Positions 10,191 to 23,848 of a stretch of DNA of 64,000 nucleotides are shown in pieces. The translations under genes and the position numbers were made by a program. Numbering within the stretch: position 1 is the stretch's first letter; the number at the start of each line of letters is the position of its first letter. The DNA comes from Synaphobranchus kaupii (Eukaryota > Chordata > Actinopteri > Anguilliformes > Synaphobranchidae), in NCBI GenBank assembly GCA_029718625.1, contig CM056376.1, positions 92,833,945 through 92,897,944 on the forward strand, read 5' to 3'. The notes beneath the pieces are model-generated. The model worked only from the letters and a program-made list of their open reading frames with translations. It searched no databases and was not told the DNA's origin.

Positions 10191-11881
10191 CAATTGACGC
10201 TATGGCCAATTACACCACCCCATACACAGGACTCACAGTGGTAACTGGTGCAGGAATGATCCAGATTCAGTCCAGCCCATGGGTGCATCACTGCTCTGTA
10301 CACAATTGCCTTAACCATTGTGGCCACTTGGACAGACTGGTCAAAACACATTTTTCCAAAACTCCAATATTCACAACTATGTGTTTTTTCCCCCCAGGCA
10401 GACCTAAAAATGCACTTAAGAAGAAGCTAATGCACTTGAATAATAACATTCTTGGCGTTTTTTCATCAAACTGAGCATCCCACATGTACTTAAAAATATA
10501 GAGGTAGGCAATGGAGTGTCCCAATTGGGTGGCCGAGCCAGCAAATCAGCCTTTAATTAGAAAAGGAAAAAGGGGGGAGGCTTTATGTTGGGCTGTTTTT
10601 TCTCCCTTCAAGAGTTGCGTTTAGATACTTTCATGTTTTCCAAATCCAAAACCCTTTCCCTAACCTTTTACACTGTTTCTTTTTTCCAGATACTTGGTGT
10701 GTTGACACAGCTGTCGAAATGAAATAGAAAACACCACTCGAGAAATGAGACATACGCTCCATTTTTCCTCAATAAAACTGTAAAATCTGTCTATTTTGTC
10801 CCCCTTCACTGGGAAAATGCCTGTAGGCAAGGAGTTAAGCGGTTTGGCTATTGGGGAGGGTGGTGGAAGGGGGTGTGCACAAAAACCATAAATAAACTAT
10901 TTGTGTGTGATTGGTTCCAGTATGAGATAAAATGGGCGATAGCCTGACCGTATCCATGGTGACACAGAGAGGTCTTGATTTAAAGCAGAGGTCTGGATTT
11001 GGGGGCTTAGCAAAAGGACATCATTATCTGAGAGAATGTGCTAAAGCAAAGGGAGGGACCCAGGGCCAGATGGATGTGGGAGGGATCTCAAAAAAGGCAG
11101 GAAGAAATCCATAGAAACATGTCATATTCAGGGACATATTGACCCAGGAAATATACATGGAAGTTTCTTTGCTCTTAAACTAAAAACCATGTATAAATAC
11201 TTTCCTGGCAGACATCTGTTTTTGCTTTCACAGTCCAGTGATGACTTCACGAGTACACCTGCGGCGATCATGTGCTATCTTGTCTTGAGAGCTACAGTAT
11301 GATCACTGCCGAGGTGTAAAACAACTCATAGAATAGAATAGAAGAAATTGTCCTTGGTGAGGTACAAGTAAATTCAAGTAAATTTTAGCAAAGCCACAAC
11401 TAATTATCAATGAAAATACATGACAAAATATACTATAAATTAGGCACATAAATTAAACAATTTTGTGAGGACTCACTGTCAAGTCCATGCTTTTCTGAAC
11501 TAATGGAGGATGTTAAAGGATAACAAAGAACTAAAACCATTTATTTTAGATGAGAACTGATACATTTGGTTTTTTCTAAGTGTTACAGATTGATTCTGGT
11601 CCAAATATTGACATTTTACTGCAGTCAGCGCAAAACAGCGTAAACCCAAAGGATCTGGCTCAAAAATGTCTCTAGTGGTAAAACGTTAGGTACTGCACGT
11701 CCAGTCTGCCATTGGCCAGAAACTTCATCCCGCTGACCTATGACTCCTGGTGACGAAACCTGTACAGCTACACCCTGAAGTTTTGGAGCGAGGGAGGGCT
11801 ACGCCCCAGCTATAAAAGCAAATCTCAGCGCAGAGGTTGATCTGCGTGGAGAAGAGATATAGAGAGCGAGCGAGCGATATA

Positions 11882-12955
11882 CAGTGAGCACCATAATTAA
11901 TTGGACAGTGACACATTTTTTGTTATTTTGGTTCTGTACTCTAGCACTTTGAGTTTGAAAGGATACAATGACAATGAGGTTGAAGTGCAGACTGTCCGCT
12001 TTAATTTGAGGGTATTGTCATCCATATCAGATGAACTGTTTAGAAATTATAGAACCTTTTGTACATAGTCCCCCCCATTTTCGGGCATCAAAAAATATTT
12101 GACAGTTTAACATAATGTAGAATAAAGTAATCATTTTTAATATTTGGTAGCATGTTCTTTGCATGCCATGACTTCCTGATGTCTGTGACCCAACAATATC
12201 AAAAGACTCTTGATATCTTATTTTCTGGTACTCCTACAAGCGATGATATAACCTCTCTGCATTTGAATGGATCTCTATGGGAATTGGGGGGTGAGACTAG
12301 ATTTAGCTGTAGATTACACTGGAATGGTATAGAACACATGGTTGGCTAAATGGCTCTAAGTCATCAAGGATCTGACATATCAAACAAGCCTTAAACCATC
12401 ACTCTGCTGCCAGATATGCAGTAGATATGGATGGATAACTTGAAGGGTTTCTTCTCCTGACTTTTTTCCATAGAGTTCAATAGGAAAATTTGTCAGAAGA
12501 AACAACCCTTCGATCCATCCATATCTACTGCATATCTGGCGGCAGAGTGATGGTTTGAGGCTCGTTTGATACGTCAGACCCTGGATGACTTACAGCCATG
12601 TATTCCATACTGTTCCAGCATAATTTACAGCTAGATCTAGTCCCACCCCCCCAATTCCCATAGAGATCCATTCAAATGCAGAGAAGGTATAGTATCGCTT
12701 GTGAAAGTACCAGAAAATAAGATATCAAGAGTCTTTTGATATTGTTGGGTCACAGACATCAGGAAGTCATGGCATACAAAGGATATGCGACCAAATATAA
12801 AAAATTATTACTTTATTCTACATTATGTTAAACTGTCCAATATTTTTTGATGCCGGAAAATGGGGGGGGCGGGGGGCTATGTACAAAAGGTTCTATAATT
12901 TCTAAATGGTTCATCTGATATGGATGAAAATATCCTCAAATTAAAGCTGACTGTG
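11882..12955. mobile_element. Tc1-like foldback element (type 1), right end lost, with nested palindrome
   Basis: CAGTGAGCACCATAATTAAT directly follows TA (11880-11881), a known style of fish Tc1-like terminus. The left arm 11882-12119 is mirrored by 12819 to about 12955 (shared GTACATAGTCCCCCC, CATCAAAAAATATT, ACATAATGTA). The right arm then breaks off before its terminus. The 699-bp palindrome 12120-12818 occupies its centre. Confidence 0.75.
12120..12818. mobile_element. 699-bp palindromic TA-flanked MITE, copy 1
   Basis: The ends GAATAAAGTAAT...ATTACTTTATTC are flanked by TA (12118-12119 and 12819-12820). The two arms of about 340 bp mirror each other almost to the middle (a CATAGAGTTCAAT-type loop at about 12470-12482). 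The left arm carries a short open frame (MSVTQQ...EHMVG-stop); in the right arm a seventh G breaks it. Same family as 24078-24793. Confidence 0.85.
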
Positions 12956-13959
12956 TTATTTATACAGGGATGAGATATTTTTGTTTGGATATACCTGAGA
13001 TCTTGTAAACAAAATGAATTCTTCCATTGAATAATTCTGTTGAATTCATAAAAAATAGGCCGACTATCCTGATGTCACAAGCAAAAATGTATGGAATTAC
13101 TGCTTTAGGTGTACCTAGTTTATTAGATGTATGGTCCAACCAAAGACTAAACCTGGGTTTCAGACAGAAGGACCAGAGGATGCTGAGATGGCGCTCTATT
13201 TTGGCCCGGACCTCAGTACTGCATCATAGTGCCTTTATTTAGTCTCACCTATGTTTAAACCAGCGGCATGCATTTTTAAGTGCCGCGCTGTAAAACATTA
13301 TTAAAGTGCTTTGCAGCGACGTGCGTCATTCCCTGCTACATTAGGCCTTGACACGCTACTGCAGCAACGAGGCTGATGGCTGGGCGGTAAAACGGGGGCA
13401 GGGCTTTTACACATGACTCCACTCTTGCACAGAGGCACCGGAGAGGAAACAAGCGAAACAAAGCGGTCGCAAGCCCGCCGTTGGCCTCGGCAGCGTGGAA
13501 GCTGTCGAGGGGTCAGAGGACCAAACCACCCCTACGTCCACGTGTCCAGGACCGACCACGTGTGCAGAACAGAGGGGTGTGTGAGCCCACAGACAACCAA
13601 AAAAATGCAATACAATGCAGACGAATGGGCACATTCACATCTTCCCGCTCAGGGGTCAGACATAGACAGTCTGGGCACAGTAAGAGTGACAACGCTTGGG
13701 GCTATCATCTATTTACATTACTGTGCTGGTTCTCCCACAGAGAACACTGTGTCCAAAATACAAAGCACTGCAGAATTTGGCAGAATTCCCAAAAATATTG
13801 TTGCACTTGGATGCAGCGCCACTGACAAGCATTTACCCAGTACCATGACAACTCTAATATTTACTTAGCTGTACTTGCATTAATGTCTAACCCATGGCCA
13901 GCTAAGGGAATGTAAGAATACTGACAGCCCAGCTTTCCCATGATGCAATGCGGCCGTAC

Positions 13960-14220
13960 CTTTGGGATGGCCAGCTTCTCGCCCTTTTCGGGTCCCTCCT
14001 CGGAGTCGGAGCAGGTGTAGGCGTCGCTGAAGGAGCCCGGGGGGTTGGCTCGGGGCCGATGCAGGGGCTGGAAGGTGAGCTGGGTGCTGAGCAGGTTGCT
14101 GACCGCCCGTAGCGAGCTGCAGGTGTTGGGGGGCAGGGAGGGGTCCGCCAGCAGGTCGGTGATGAGCCCGTGGGCCTCTCCCATCACTGCAATGTCCACT
14201 GTCACACTGGTGCCCAAAGA
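13960..14220 (-). CDS. pde3a: pde3a exon 3 (conserved regulatory block)
   Basis: This is an internal coding exon of phosphodiesterase 3A: 261 nt, 87 codons, phase 0 at both ends. The acceptor is TCTCACAG before 14220 and the donor is AAG/GTACGG after 13960. The peptide begins [19 protein letters not shown], continues through [28 protein letters not shown] and YTCSDSEE, and ends EKLAIPK. This order is characteristic of vertebrate PDE3 between the membrane-association region and the catalytic domain. Exon 4 continues directly with RLRRSLPPG, as in the human protein (AIPK-RLRR). The C-terminal third ([19 protein letters not shown]) is the least conserved part. The 3' splice site uses a CT microsatellite as its polypyrimidine tract. 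The only recognised neighbour is the rest of the same gene, with exon 4 about 10.2 kb downstream. Confidence 0.96.
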
Positions 14221-14275
14221 CTGTGAGAGAGAGAGAGAGAGAGAGAAAGAGAGGGGGGGAGGCACAGATGAACAG
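14221..14275 (-). promoter_or_regulatory. pde3a: Exon 3 3' splice site with CT-microsatellite pyrimidine tract
   Basis: On the transcript strand a C-rich run and a (CT)n repeat (complement of the GA repeat at about 14225-14262) lead directly to CACAG before exon 3. TGTTCAT at about 14273-14267 is a possible branch region. This is a strong canonical acceptor in which the tract is itself a microsatellite. Confidence 0.75.
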
Positions 14276-14584
14276 ACTTAGCTCACCTTCACCTTCACAA
14301 GGCTGGCATGACGCTGAACTGACGCAAGGAGTGACGCTACCCCCTGTGGGCTGCTGTGTGTGCGTTTGGAAGTCTCAACTGCACAGCAGGAGAGAGGAGA
14401 GAGGGAGAAAAGGAGGGCAAGTGAGAGAGAGGCTAATCTCCTCCACAACTCACCTCCAATTCAGCAAGACTGACGCAAATAGTGTGAGGCACTTAAAGAG
14501 ACAGAGAGCACAAGAGGGAAATGGTAGTGTTAGCATGTGAGCGAAGGAGATAACTTTAAAAACGTACATACATATATACAGGTG

Positions 14585-14591
14585 TATATAC

Positions 14592-14625
<34 letters not shown>
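14585..14625. repeat. TA microsatellite
   Basis: About 40 bp of (TA)n lie between GGTGTATATACG and CACAGTACA. Confidence 0.9.
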
Positions 14626-14629
<4 letters not shown>

Positions 14630-14684
14630 TACATTTATACAATCTAATAGAAAACAGAGAGGATCTCGTTTAAAAATCTTTTAA

Positions 14685-15220
14685 CCCTTTCATGCATGAA
14701 TTATTACAATATAGAGCAATATTTATTTCACATCAAACTCTGCATGTGTTTCACCCGCCTAGGTCACAGAAATGTGCTCCAAATGGCCCCTTGAAAACAT
14801 AGACCACACATGCAGATTACAACTCTTAATGCATGATGTCCACTTCAGCGGACAGAAGGTTTTTCGTATACAATACAAGAACTAAAGTCATTTTTTGTTA
14901 CAAATATAACTAATTCTGCTCCTTGCATCTTCCCTAATAAAAATATATTTTTTTAACATGCTCTGTTCTCTAGGAATAGAAGGTTTTCACAGCTACACCA
15001 GAGGGAGTTTGTATGTTTCCACCTCCACCTGCCATTTTGACCTTCACTGTATCAAAACTAGAAAAGCCAATAAAACGTAACAAGATGGAGCATATCAAAA
15101 TTTAGGCAAAGGTGCAAGGAATCTGCTCTGATATTTTTTGCCGATCACAAATGTTTTTGACTATGTTAAGATAGACTTTGAAAAGCCAGTCCACTGTAGT
15201 GGACTCCGTGCATGAAAGGG
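14685..15220. mobile_element. piggyBac-like MITE (536 bp), TTAA-flanked
   Basis: The ends CCCTTTCATGCATGAA and GTGCATGAAAGGG are inverted, with TTAA immediately outside (14681-14684 and 15221-15224). TTAA target sites and CCCTTT-type ends are typical of piggyBac elements. There is no transposase. GTCCACT..AGTGGAC half-palindromes lie near the right end. Confidence 0.85.
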
Positions 15221-15840
15221 TTAAAGCCTGAATAAGTGCAAGTGTGCAAACAAGGTTCCTCCACGGCTCTTTTTTGAACACGTCAATTCGATGAAGTGAG
15301 ACTGCATGGATGGTCGAGCCGGCTCATCCGTGATTGCGCTTCCCTTCCCCTCTGTGATCCGAGTGTAATTCTGGGCCCGTGACTCAGATTCCCTGAGGGT
15401 TTCCCAATCGGATGTGCCATCCAGAAGAGAGTGACATGGCTTGTTTCATCACTCCGCTTCAGAGCTCAATCAGTTAAAAAGAAAAGCGCCGGACTGGGAG
15501 GCCCTACTGCTCACCCCAGAACCCGCCTAACAGTCCGCGAGTCTTCCTATAATCAACAATTCCATCCATTTAGTATCTATAATAGCAGACTTACACTACT
15601 TGCCATACTGAGTTTGAGAAGCCTTGAACATGGAAACTGACATGGACAATGAAACAGAAAATGTCCATGTCATGTTGTTGTGGGGCCATTCCTTTATTTT
15701 GCAACTCCTCTATCCTACACTACAGCTAATTCTGCCTTGACATCCCATTCTGCAAACATCCAGGGAACCACTCAAAATAGCACTTAATGTCATCACCACC
15801 GCCCTCTCGTACTACAGGACTACAGTTCCAACGACGCTAC

Positions 15841-15935
15841 AATCAATCAATCGACCAAATTTTATTTATGTAGCGCATTTCAACAAAGGATTTGTCAAAA
15901 TACACTTCACAGTTTACAGTGAGGTGGGAGTGCAT
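15841..15935 (-). mobile_element. LINE 3'-end fragment
   Basis: CAATCAATCAATC then AAATTTTATTTATGTAGCGC resembles the 3' end of fish LINEs (TTTATTTATATAGCGC with a short repeated tail), here in minus orientation and 5'-truncated. Confidence 0.5.
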
Positions 15936-17587
15936 CCTCCTCTGACCAGCTCAGGGCGCGGGTTCAAAAAAAAAAAGGTCAGTCAATTTTGGATGGGTTT
16001 TATGAAGCCTCCGAAGGGGTCGGTTGGCAGGCTGGAGCATTGGACGTACAATTGTTAATGTTAGCATTTACTACAGGGCTATGGCAGAGCTTACCTAGCA
16101 TCTAGTCTCTAGCCTTGAGTGAAAGAAGCTTCCTCAACACTAAACATTGTTACTACAGTACTTATTTCAGTAAGTGGGTTTCTTAAGGTCATTTACCTTT
16201 TGGTTACACAAATTCCACAGGGCCACTTATCAGGATAGCTTGGCAGGCAGAATGATCAGACCGGAGCCACATACAACCAAGTGGGCTTTATTAGGTTCCA
16301 AGGAAACACAACTAGCAGAGAACTATCAAAAATTACACTTTGTAAACACCCAAACACACGAGACTGTAAAAATATTCTCTTTGTTTTGTTCTGAAATAAA
16401 TGTCTGTTGTTCTCACCTGATTAGCGCTGCAAAAACAAACCACAAAAATAAACCGAAATAAATGTCCAACTCTTAAAAAATCGAACTCTGACTCTGTTTG
16501 TGCTGATTTTCTACTGTACAAGATCTTGCATGAAAAGTTCTGGCTTTGCGCAGCTGTTTTTCTGTGCCAAGGTGAATGTGCCTTAAAGACAGCAGAGGCG
16601 GAGACCGAGGCTGCTACCAAGAGCAATCTCTCAAACATCCAAAACAAACTTCCAAGTCAAATTTCACTGCCTTATAATTAGATCATTTCCTAGTGATGTC
16701 ATCTTTAGTGCCCACATTCATTATCCAGTCACCTCAACCAACTGCTGTTGGTAAGCTGGTGGGTGTACTGGCATCCTCTGACTGCAAGGGATGTTTGCAG
16801 AGGATGTAATACAGTTTTGGCACAGAAACATCCATGAGATGAATGGGCTGAACATCATTAAGCCAGTCACTGAATTAAGGCCACAGTGGCTACTGGTTCA
16901 GACACCTTTCAGCCAGACACCCATCAGCTAAGTTACATTAATCCAATACTGATAGAGTTTTTTTAGCGATTAACACATCCACCAATTGTCACTATCATTG
17001 TAAAGTGATGTTGGTATCAGAAAAACTGTATTTTGTGGATCAGGTGCAGAGTGAAAATGTGCAATAGAACAAGTCAGTCGTGACTCGCTCACTTTTCTCC
17101 TGTTCCACTTGGATGACTCAAGAGTGGCTAAATTATTGACAACACAAAGACTCTGACGATGGCTAACAATCAAGGCCTAATTCTGGAGACTCACAGAGTG
17201 TGACCACTTCCCTCATTAACAGCACCCTTCCTGTGTGTCAGCTGCTTTGCATTTGTAAGGACTTTGATCTGGTGGTTATTTTCAGAGCCGACAGTGAAAG
17301 GGAACTGCAAGCACAGGCTCGGCAAGCAATGCAGACATGGTGTGGGGAGATCCTTATAAAGAGGCAAAGTCTTGGTGTGCATAATCGCCATTCGCCACGA
17401 CCTAATTTACCGACACACACAGGTCCACTCAGAGCCATTCATTTTATGGTCTGACCTCACCAATTCAGGTCTTTAATAACCCTTATGACCGCTGAAGATC
17501 AGCTAAAAATAGTATAGTATATCCTGTTAGCATTTTTCCCCTCCGTTACTCTCCTTCTCTCCCTCTTCACCACACACAGTGCCTGTG

Positions 17588-17668
17588 AGGTCACAGAGCT
17601 ATGCCTCTGAGATCACAGAGCTAGGTCTCTCAGGTCACAGAGCTAGGTCTCTCAGGTCACAGAGCATC
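17588..17668. repeat. 22-bp tandem repeat, about 4 copies
   Basis: TCACAGAGCTAGGTCTCTCAGG-type units start at 17591, 17613, 17635 and 17657. Confidence 0.9.
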
Positions 17669-19068
17669 ATGGGTCGAAAGCAGAAGAAAGTTGCGCTATG
17701 TCCTAATCAGAGCCCTATCTACTGCGTCCTGTGTCCTGTGTACTAACATGCTGTGTCTGTTTACTGCAAAAAATATCCTCCATACTATTATCAGTCAAAA
17801 TACTATTATCAGTTAATAATTGTTGGACAGATTTTGACAGAGCCTTAGAGGTTGGAGCTGCCACAGGGACATTGGGAAGAGCAGTCCCAGCAAAAGGCAA
17901 ACCAGAACACCCTGTAAGACTGATACACAGAGACTTTTTTCTGCCACAGGCGACAATGTAAAAGTTCTGAGGGCATCTAATTATCCTCCCCTTGGCAGCA
18001 CCCAGAACAACTAAACACAGGTTGTTCCTTCCTGCCAAGACAGAAGTTAATCCAACAGAAGATTCAAATACTATTGCTCTGAATAACATTATCTGCCCCC
18101 ACCCCCCCCACCCTGCAACCAAAAACATACACACACATTTTGATACAACCAGTTGAGAATTCATCTGTTTACACTGGCAAGCTAGAAGCCTGACCTTTGG
18201 TCCTTCACAATGCATGTGTGAAGGCCTTTAATTCAACCATGATATGTGGATGATGGAGGTGACTTGGCCTTAGCAAAACCAGACCTGCAGGTCTTTACAA
18301 ACAAGACTAGGTCAACCTAGTGCATGCCGGGCGCTGGAGGTCTTGCCCCGGCGATGGCTTTCACACCCTAGTGCAATAAGTAGGCTATTATGTTAGTGGT
18401 GCCACATGTGGCGACAATGTTCCTGCCCGGGAAGTGCTTGTGTGGAAATATCACGTATACACATAGAACGTTAACAAACTAACGTCGGTTTGTTTATTTT
18501 CCCAACCGACCAGCTGTGCGCGATATAAACATATTGGCGTTGGTTGTTAGGTAACAGTTGATCAATGATTTCTGATTGAGTATTTAGGTTTTCCTAACCT
18601 GAGATGAGATAGGATGGAGTAAGATAATATACAATTCCTAACGTTAGTTAAGATTTGCTTCTGTAAAACGAATTTGTGAAAAATCGTATCTTAGACTTGT
18701 CGCATCTTAACAATTGTTAACAATTCTTCAAAACGAGTGAACTATCCCGTTAATAGCCCTGATAATAATTTACAGACAAAGAATAGGCTAGTTTACCGAG
18801 CTTCTGGCTTCTAGCTAACGTGCCGGAGTGAAAGCAACACATTAGCTTGCTTATCATTCATGTAACAAACACAAGGGAGCTTGCTAACTGGGTGGAAATA
18901 TCCAAATAACATATCCTAATATTAATTCCAATATAGGCCAAGTAATGATGTCATCCATACATTGCAAAACTCACGTTAAATGAAACGAAGATCTCACAGT
19001 TATTTAACCGTAGCCTAGCTATATTCCGTATATGATGTGTGTACAGCGCAGAAGTTCAACAATGGGGA

Positions 19069-19100
19069 CTCACTCACTCACTCACTCACTCACTCACTCA
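19069..19100. repeat. (ACTC)n microsatellite, about 8 copies
   Basis: An uninterrupted CACT tetranucleotide run. Confidence 0.9.
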
Positions 19101-20688
19101 GTTAGCTGTTATCACTGTTCTAGGCCGGCCTGGCATCCTGGCAAAAAAATTAAATGAAAAATCAATACTGTGCAACTGCCCCGTGGGTCCCTGTTCCAAT
19201 GAAGGCCCCAGATTTGTGCAGGGCTCTGCACTAAGGGGTAGAGGACCCCCTGTGCAAAGATGCCCTACTGTTTGACATTCATGCTGGAAAAGGGTGCTGT
19301 TTTGAGAGAACTTTAGAATATTTTTTACAAGGAGAGCATGCATATTCTCCAGGTTCTCCAGGTTCTACAGGTGCTCATAAATGCAGTTGAATCGTCAGTG
19401 TTGCAAGTGTCTTCTTCTGGAATATAAAATCTGATTCATTTCTCATTACTTTTTCTCAGTGTAGCTCTAGTGGTCATCATCATTTAAAAATAGAATGCAA
19501 GTTAGACAGGAAGTTATGCAGTACAACTGGTAACTGTGGTTCTACAAACAGAAGGCGATGATTAGCAATAGCTATCATTTGGGAGTGATGGCTACTGACA
19601 ATGGGCTTGCTTAGTTTGTATAATTAGCAGCTGTAAGCACAAACTATATGTTTTTCAATAAAATGCACAGTATAATTCGCCCAAGAACTGCTAGCTGCCG
19701 TCCATTGTTCACAGAACCATAGTTATCTTCATGCCTTGTATTGTAAGATTAAAACCGTGTGAACTGTGTTTCCTGCTGTCCGGGACTGCAGAGATGCAGC
19801 ATCTCTGACAGGCTGTCTGGGCACCACCAGGCTGCTCTGCCCCAAAATTTCTCCATCTGCACCGCTCACGTGTGTCACAGTGGTGCAAACACACATCACA
19901 AGGGAGCTATGAAGCGTGTGGAGTATTACTGTTTACTTCTCCAACCTCCTGTCTCCGCTTTCATAATGAGCTAATGAAGTACCACTCAGCAACTGCTGGG
20001 AAGGCCAGGGTAAACACACATGCATGTGCATGTTCATATTCACGCATGTGTGCGCACACACGTGAAGGTACACGGACAGAAAGCCAAACACACACAGGTG
20101 CATAGACAGACTAACACACACGTACACAGGTACACAAACAGAAATAGACACACATGTGTATATGTGCACAGGCACTCATATGCACGCACATATTCAGGCA
20201 TACACGCATACATACACTGTTAATAGACAATCACAAACAGAACATTATATTATTATTGAGTATAGAGATGACATTCTCAATTCCAACAAATGAACAATGC
20301 AATGCCAGCACTGTATAACTGGAGGTATGGTTGCTGGAGGAACAGTCTGTCTATATAACAGCTTTTGCAATGGTTTCTTTAGAGACATACGTATTTCATT
20401 GGCTGTAGGATCTGGCCATTCCTGCAGACAAGCAGACAACATTCAACATCACTAAACATTGCGAGCAATGGTCAGGGGGTGGCAAGTTCATTTTCCAAGG
20501 TGAGGCACAAGCATTGTACCCCTTTCCCACCTTTTTCCCTCCCCTGTTTTGAAGTTTGCCTCTCAAATCAGTACTGTGCCCCCTGGCCTGCACACATGCA
20601 TGGAGAATGGCTGCTGAGGTGTGTTCTCTTTTCCAGTGCCCTCACCTCTAAGCCAGTGCATCTTTCTCTCTCTCTCTCTCTCTCTCTC

Positions 20689-21292
<604 letters not shown>

Positions 21293-22675
21293 TAATACAC
21301 ACACATCATACACAAACACGTGTATACACACAGAGATAAGGTGTTAACCACATCGTTACAGAGCTCAATGTGTCCTTGGTTGACTTTTCAGTTACGTTCC
21401 GTAAACAAACAGGACTACAGCTTCTAGAACAGGCTAGATACGTGTGTAGTGACAGGTAGCTATGTAGGAATTATTAGAACATACAGGAGCTGGTACAACA
21501 GGCTAGAACTGTTAGAACAGACTGGCACTGTCATAACAGGCTAGAGTTATTGGAACAGGATGGAGCTATTGGACAAGTGTTGGAAATGTTAGAACAGGGC
21601 TGGGCGTCACCAGGCCTGGTTCTGCTCAAGGCTGAATGATAAAGGTTAAAGGAAATTGTACTGCTCTGCGGTTTGTTTTAAAGCTTCAGAATTAACCTTC
21701 CCTTACTCCTCTTGTCATTTTTTTTGTTGAGTTCAGTTCCCTGGCTTGGACTAAAGACCCATTATTCTCTTGATTTGCTATGTTTGGATCCTGTTTGGGT
21801 TTGTGCTTGCATTACAACCTCCTTGCCAGGAACTTGATTTCTGATTTCTCATGGGGCTCATGATTCTGTCCATTGGATGTAGCGAACAAGAAACGAACAG
21901 AGGCTGTGACTACTTTCGTGGTGAATCCCCTCATTAACACACTTTTGCCATCTAGTGGTAAAGCATGGCAACTGCTCTCGCAGTAAGTGAGAGAACAGTG
22001 CAAGAGTCGGGGAGGCAGTGGCAGACTCCTGTTTTCATAGTTACTTAATAGCAGCCGACAACAGCAGACAAAATGCAAGAAATTATGGACTCACTGACAA
22101 AAAAAAATTCTACAAAAAGACCACGAGAACTTTTCTATCCTGAAAAATCACACAGAACACCATGATATAGTCCACTTAATAACTGACAAAGCCTTTGAAT
22201 TTGATTGTGCAAGCATGCATTAGTACCATGTGTGCATGGATTTGTTTATTCCTAACTAGAGTATAACAGAGTAAATCAGCATCATGCACCCTCACTTAAA
22301 TAAATATAAATTCAGTATATTTTCTGTCTGAGTCATTAAGAAATAAATATCAAACACATGTTCCTGATCAGAAAACTTTGGAGATACATACTTCCCTCTT
22401 TGCTGAGTTGTACAAAACAGTGGTCAAAATAATATAATGTTGTCTTGTCGTAAATGAGCCTGGCTTGAGTGGAAACCACAGAGACAATGTTTTGATGATT
22501 GATTTGGGGGATTTGGCAGCCTGCATGAACTCAAACACATGTGTAGCACTTGTGTGTGGGCTATTATAAAGAATAATAGTTATATGTGGGGAAAATTACG
22601 GTTGCTTTCATGCACTGGTATATCATGTTACCCTGGATAAAAGCGCTCCTCTGGTTGGACTATTCCAGCTATGTC

Positions 22676-23511
22676 TGTCATGGGGTTTGCTATCAGTTCC
22701 CTTTTCTGCGATCGTCCTTTTTTCGTTCTTGTTATATCGGGATTTTCCGTCTTCCGTCCCGTGATTTCTCTTTCACTCGCCACTCATTCCTTGCACCTGT
22801 GCTCGTTACCTGTTAGGTATTTAAGATCCTCCCTTCTGCTTCCTGGGGCTTCTGTATTGATTACCACTTGACATAGTAGCCGGTAAGGTAAAGATATAGT
22901 ACCTACAAGCGAACTTTTCCCTTTTGAGCTTGCTTGAGAGTAACGCGGCTCTTACTTGTAAGGGTTTTAGAGTTTTCCTTAGTAGGATTTTGTTTTTGCT
23001 CTCTTAAGCTTGCAGTCTCTCATTTTGGTTTCGCTTCTGTTCTTGTTTAGACAGATAGCGCTTATTTTCCTTCCTTACCTACCTCTCTAGTGCTCTCCTA
23101 TATAAAGAACGAGGGGTTTTCTGTTCCTATTGTTTTCTCACGTGCCTACGTGCCGTTCGCCCAATTATTCGGGCTTTATCTCTGCAGTCCTCGTTTCACG
23201 CCTCATTCTCACTTCTTATTTGTTAGCTCGTTGCAGCTACTGAGTGAGAATCTTCTTTTCCATTCCTTTTCACATGCCTACGTGCCATTCGCCCTATTTT
23301 AAGGGTTGATTTCTGTTCGCCCTTTTCCTAGACTCCCTGTTAGTATTTCTCTCCAGTCGAGAGTGGGAGCTAGTTTAGTTTTTTTTTTTTTTTCTGTTGT
23401 TATTGTTCTTCCCTTTATTACGGGGTATCTCCGTTTTATTGGCTCTTTTTTTGAGCTTAAAGAATTCCTTCGCTGCGTTTGGTCCTCCGAACCCAGCTTC
23501 CCCCCTTCACA
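22676..23511 (+). mobile_element. Solo LTR, copy C (836 bp), TSD ATGTC
   Basis: It runs TGTCATGG...CCCTTCACA with a perfect 5-bp duplication ATGTC at 22671-22675 and 23512-23516. It shares with copy B (opposite strand) the CTCCAGTCGAGAG and GCTTAA..AATTCC..GCTGC blocks near its 3' end. It is less than half as long as copies A and B. A fish-SINE-like CTGGATAAAAGCGC motif abuts the left side (22632-22649). Confidence 0.82.
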
Positions 23512-23848
23512 ATGTCCTCCCAGTTTCATTTCTGATCTCTAAATGCATTTCAAGGGACACACTTGATTCTGACCTCAAAGGCTAAAATATTGCAGCTGAG
23601 TAATAGAAGTATATCCAACTTGACTTAATTCATATTGGATTGTTGAAAAACATTATTCTTTATGCTTGAAACATTTCCAGGTCACATAAAAGTACCTGAC
23701 TGGCAGCGGATTTAGCCATTTACATAGTACATTATAAAGAGGTTCAAAATTTAAAAAATCATACTATTATTATTATTAATATGCTACGTTAATACTATCA
23801 CATGCAGATTAAAAGTTCTTGAAAACAAAAATCTTGTCATTTTAGTTA

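Larger units (their letters stand above)
3805..13959 (-). other. pde3a: pde3a intron 3 (complete, about 10.2 kb)
   Basis: This intron lies between exons 3 and 4, with GT (13959-13958) and AG (3806-3805) on the minus strand. It holds the Harbinger-like element and solo LTR (4.1-7.2 kb), SINE-like and hairpin sequences (7.25-7.5 kb), a TG repeat (8.43-8.49 kb), an LTR-like segment (9.77-10.19 kb) and the nested palindromic element (11.9-12.95 kb). In 7.5-8.4, 8.5-9.75, 10.2-11.85 and 13.0-13.95 kb I see only unique-looking intronic DNA with scattered chance ORFs. Confidence 0.9.

Noticed and set aside
12152..12349. 65-codon frame in the palindrome as a gene
   Set aside because: It lies wholly in the arm of a MITE and is repeated in the other arms; kept as a finding only.
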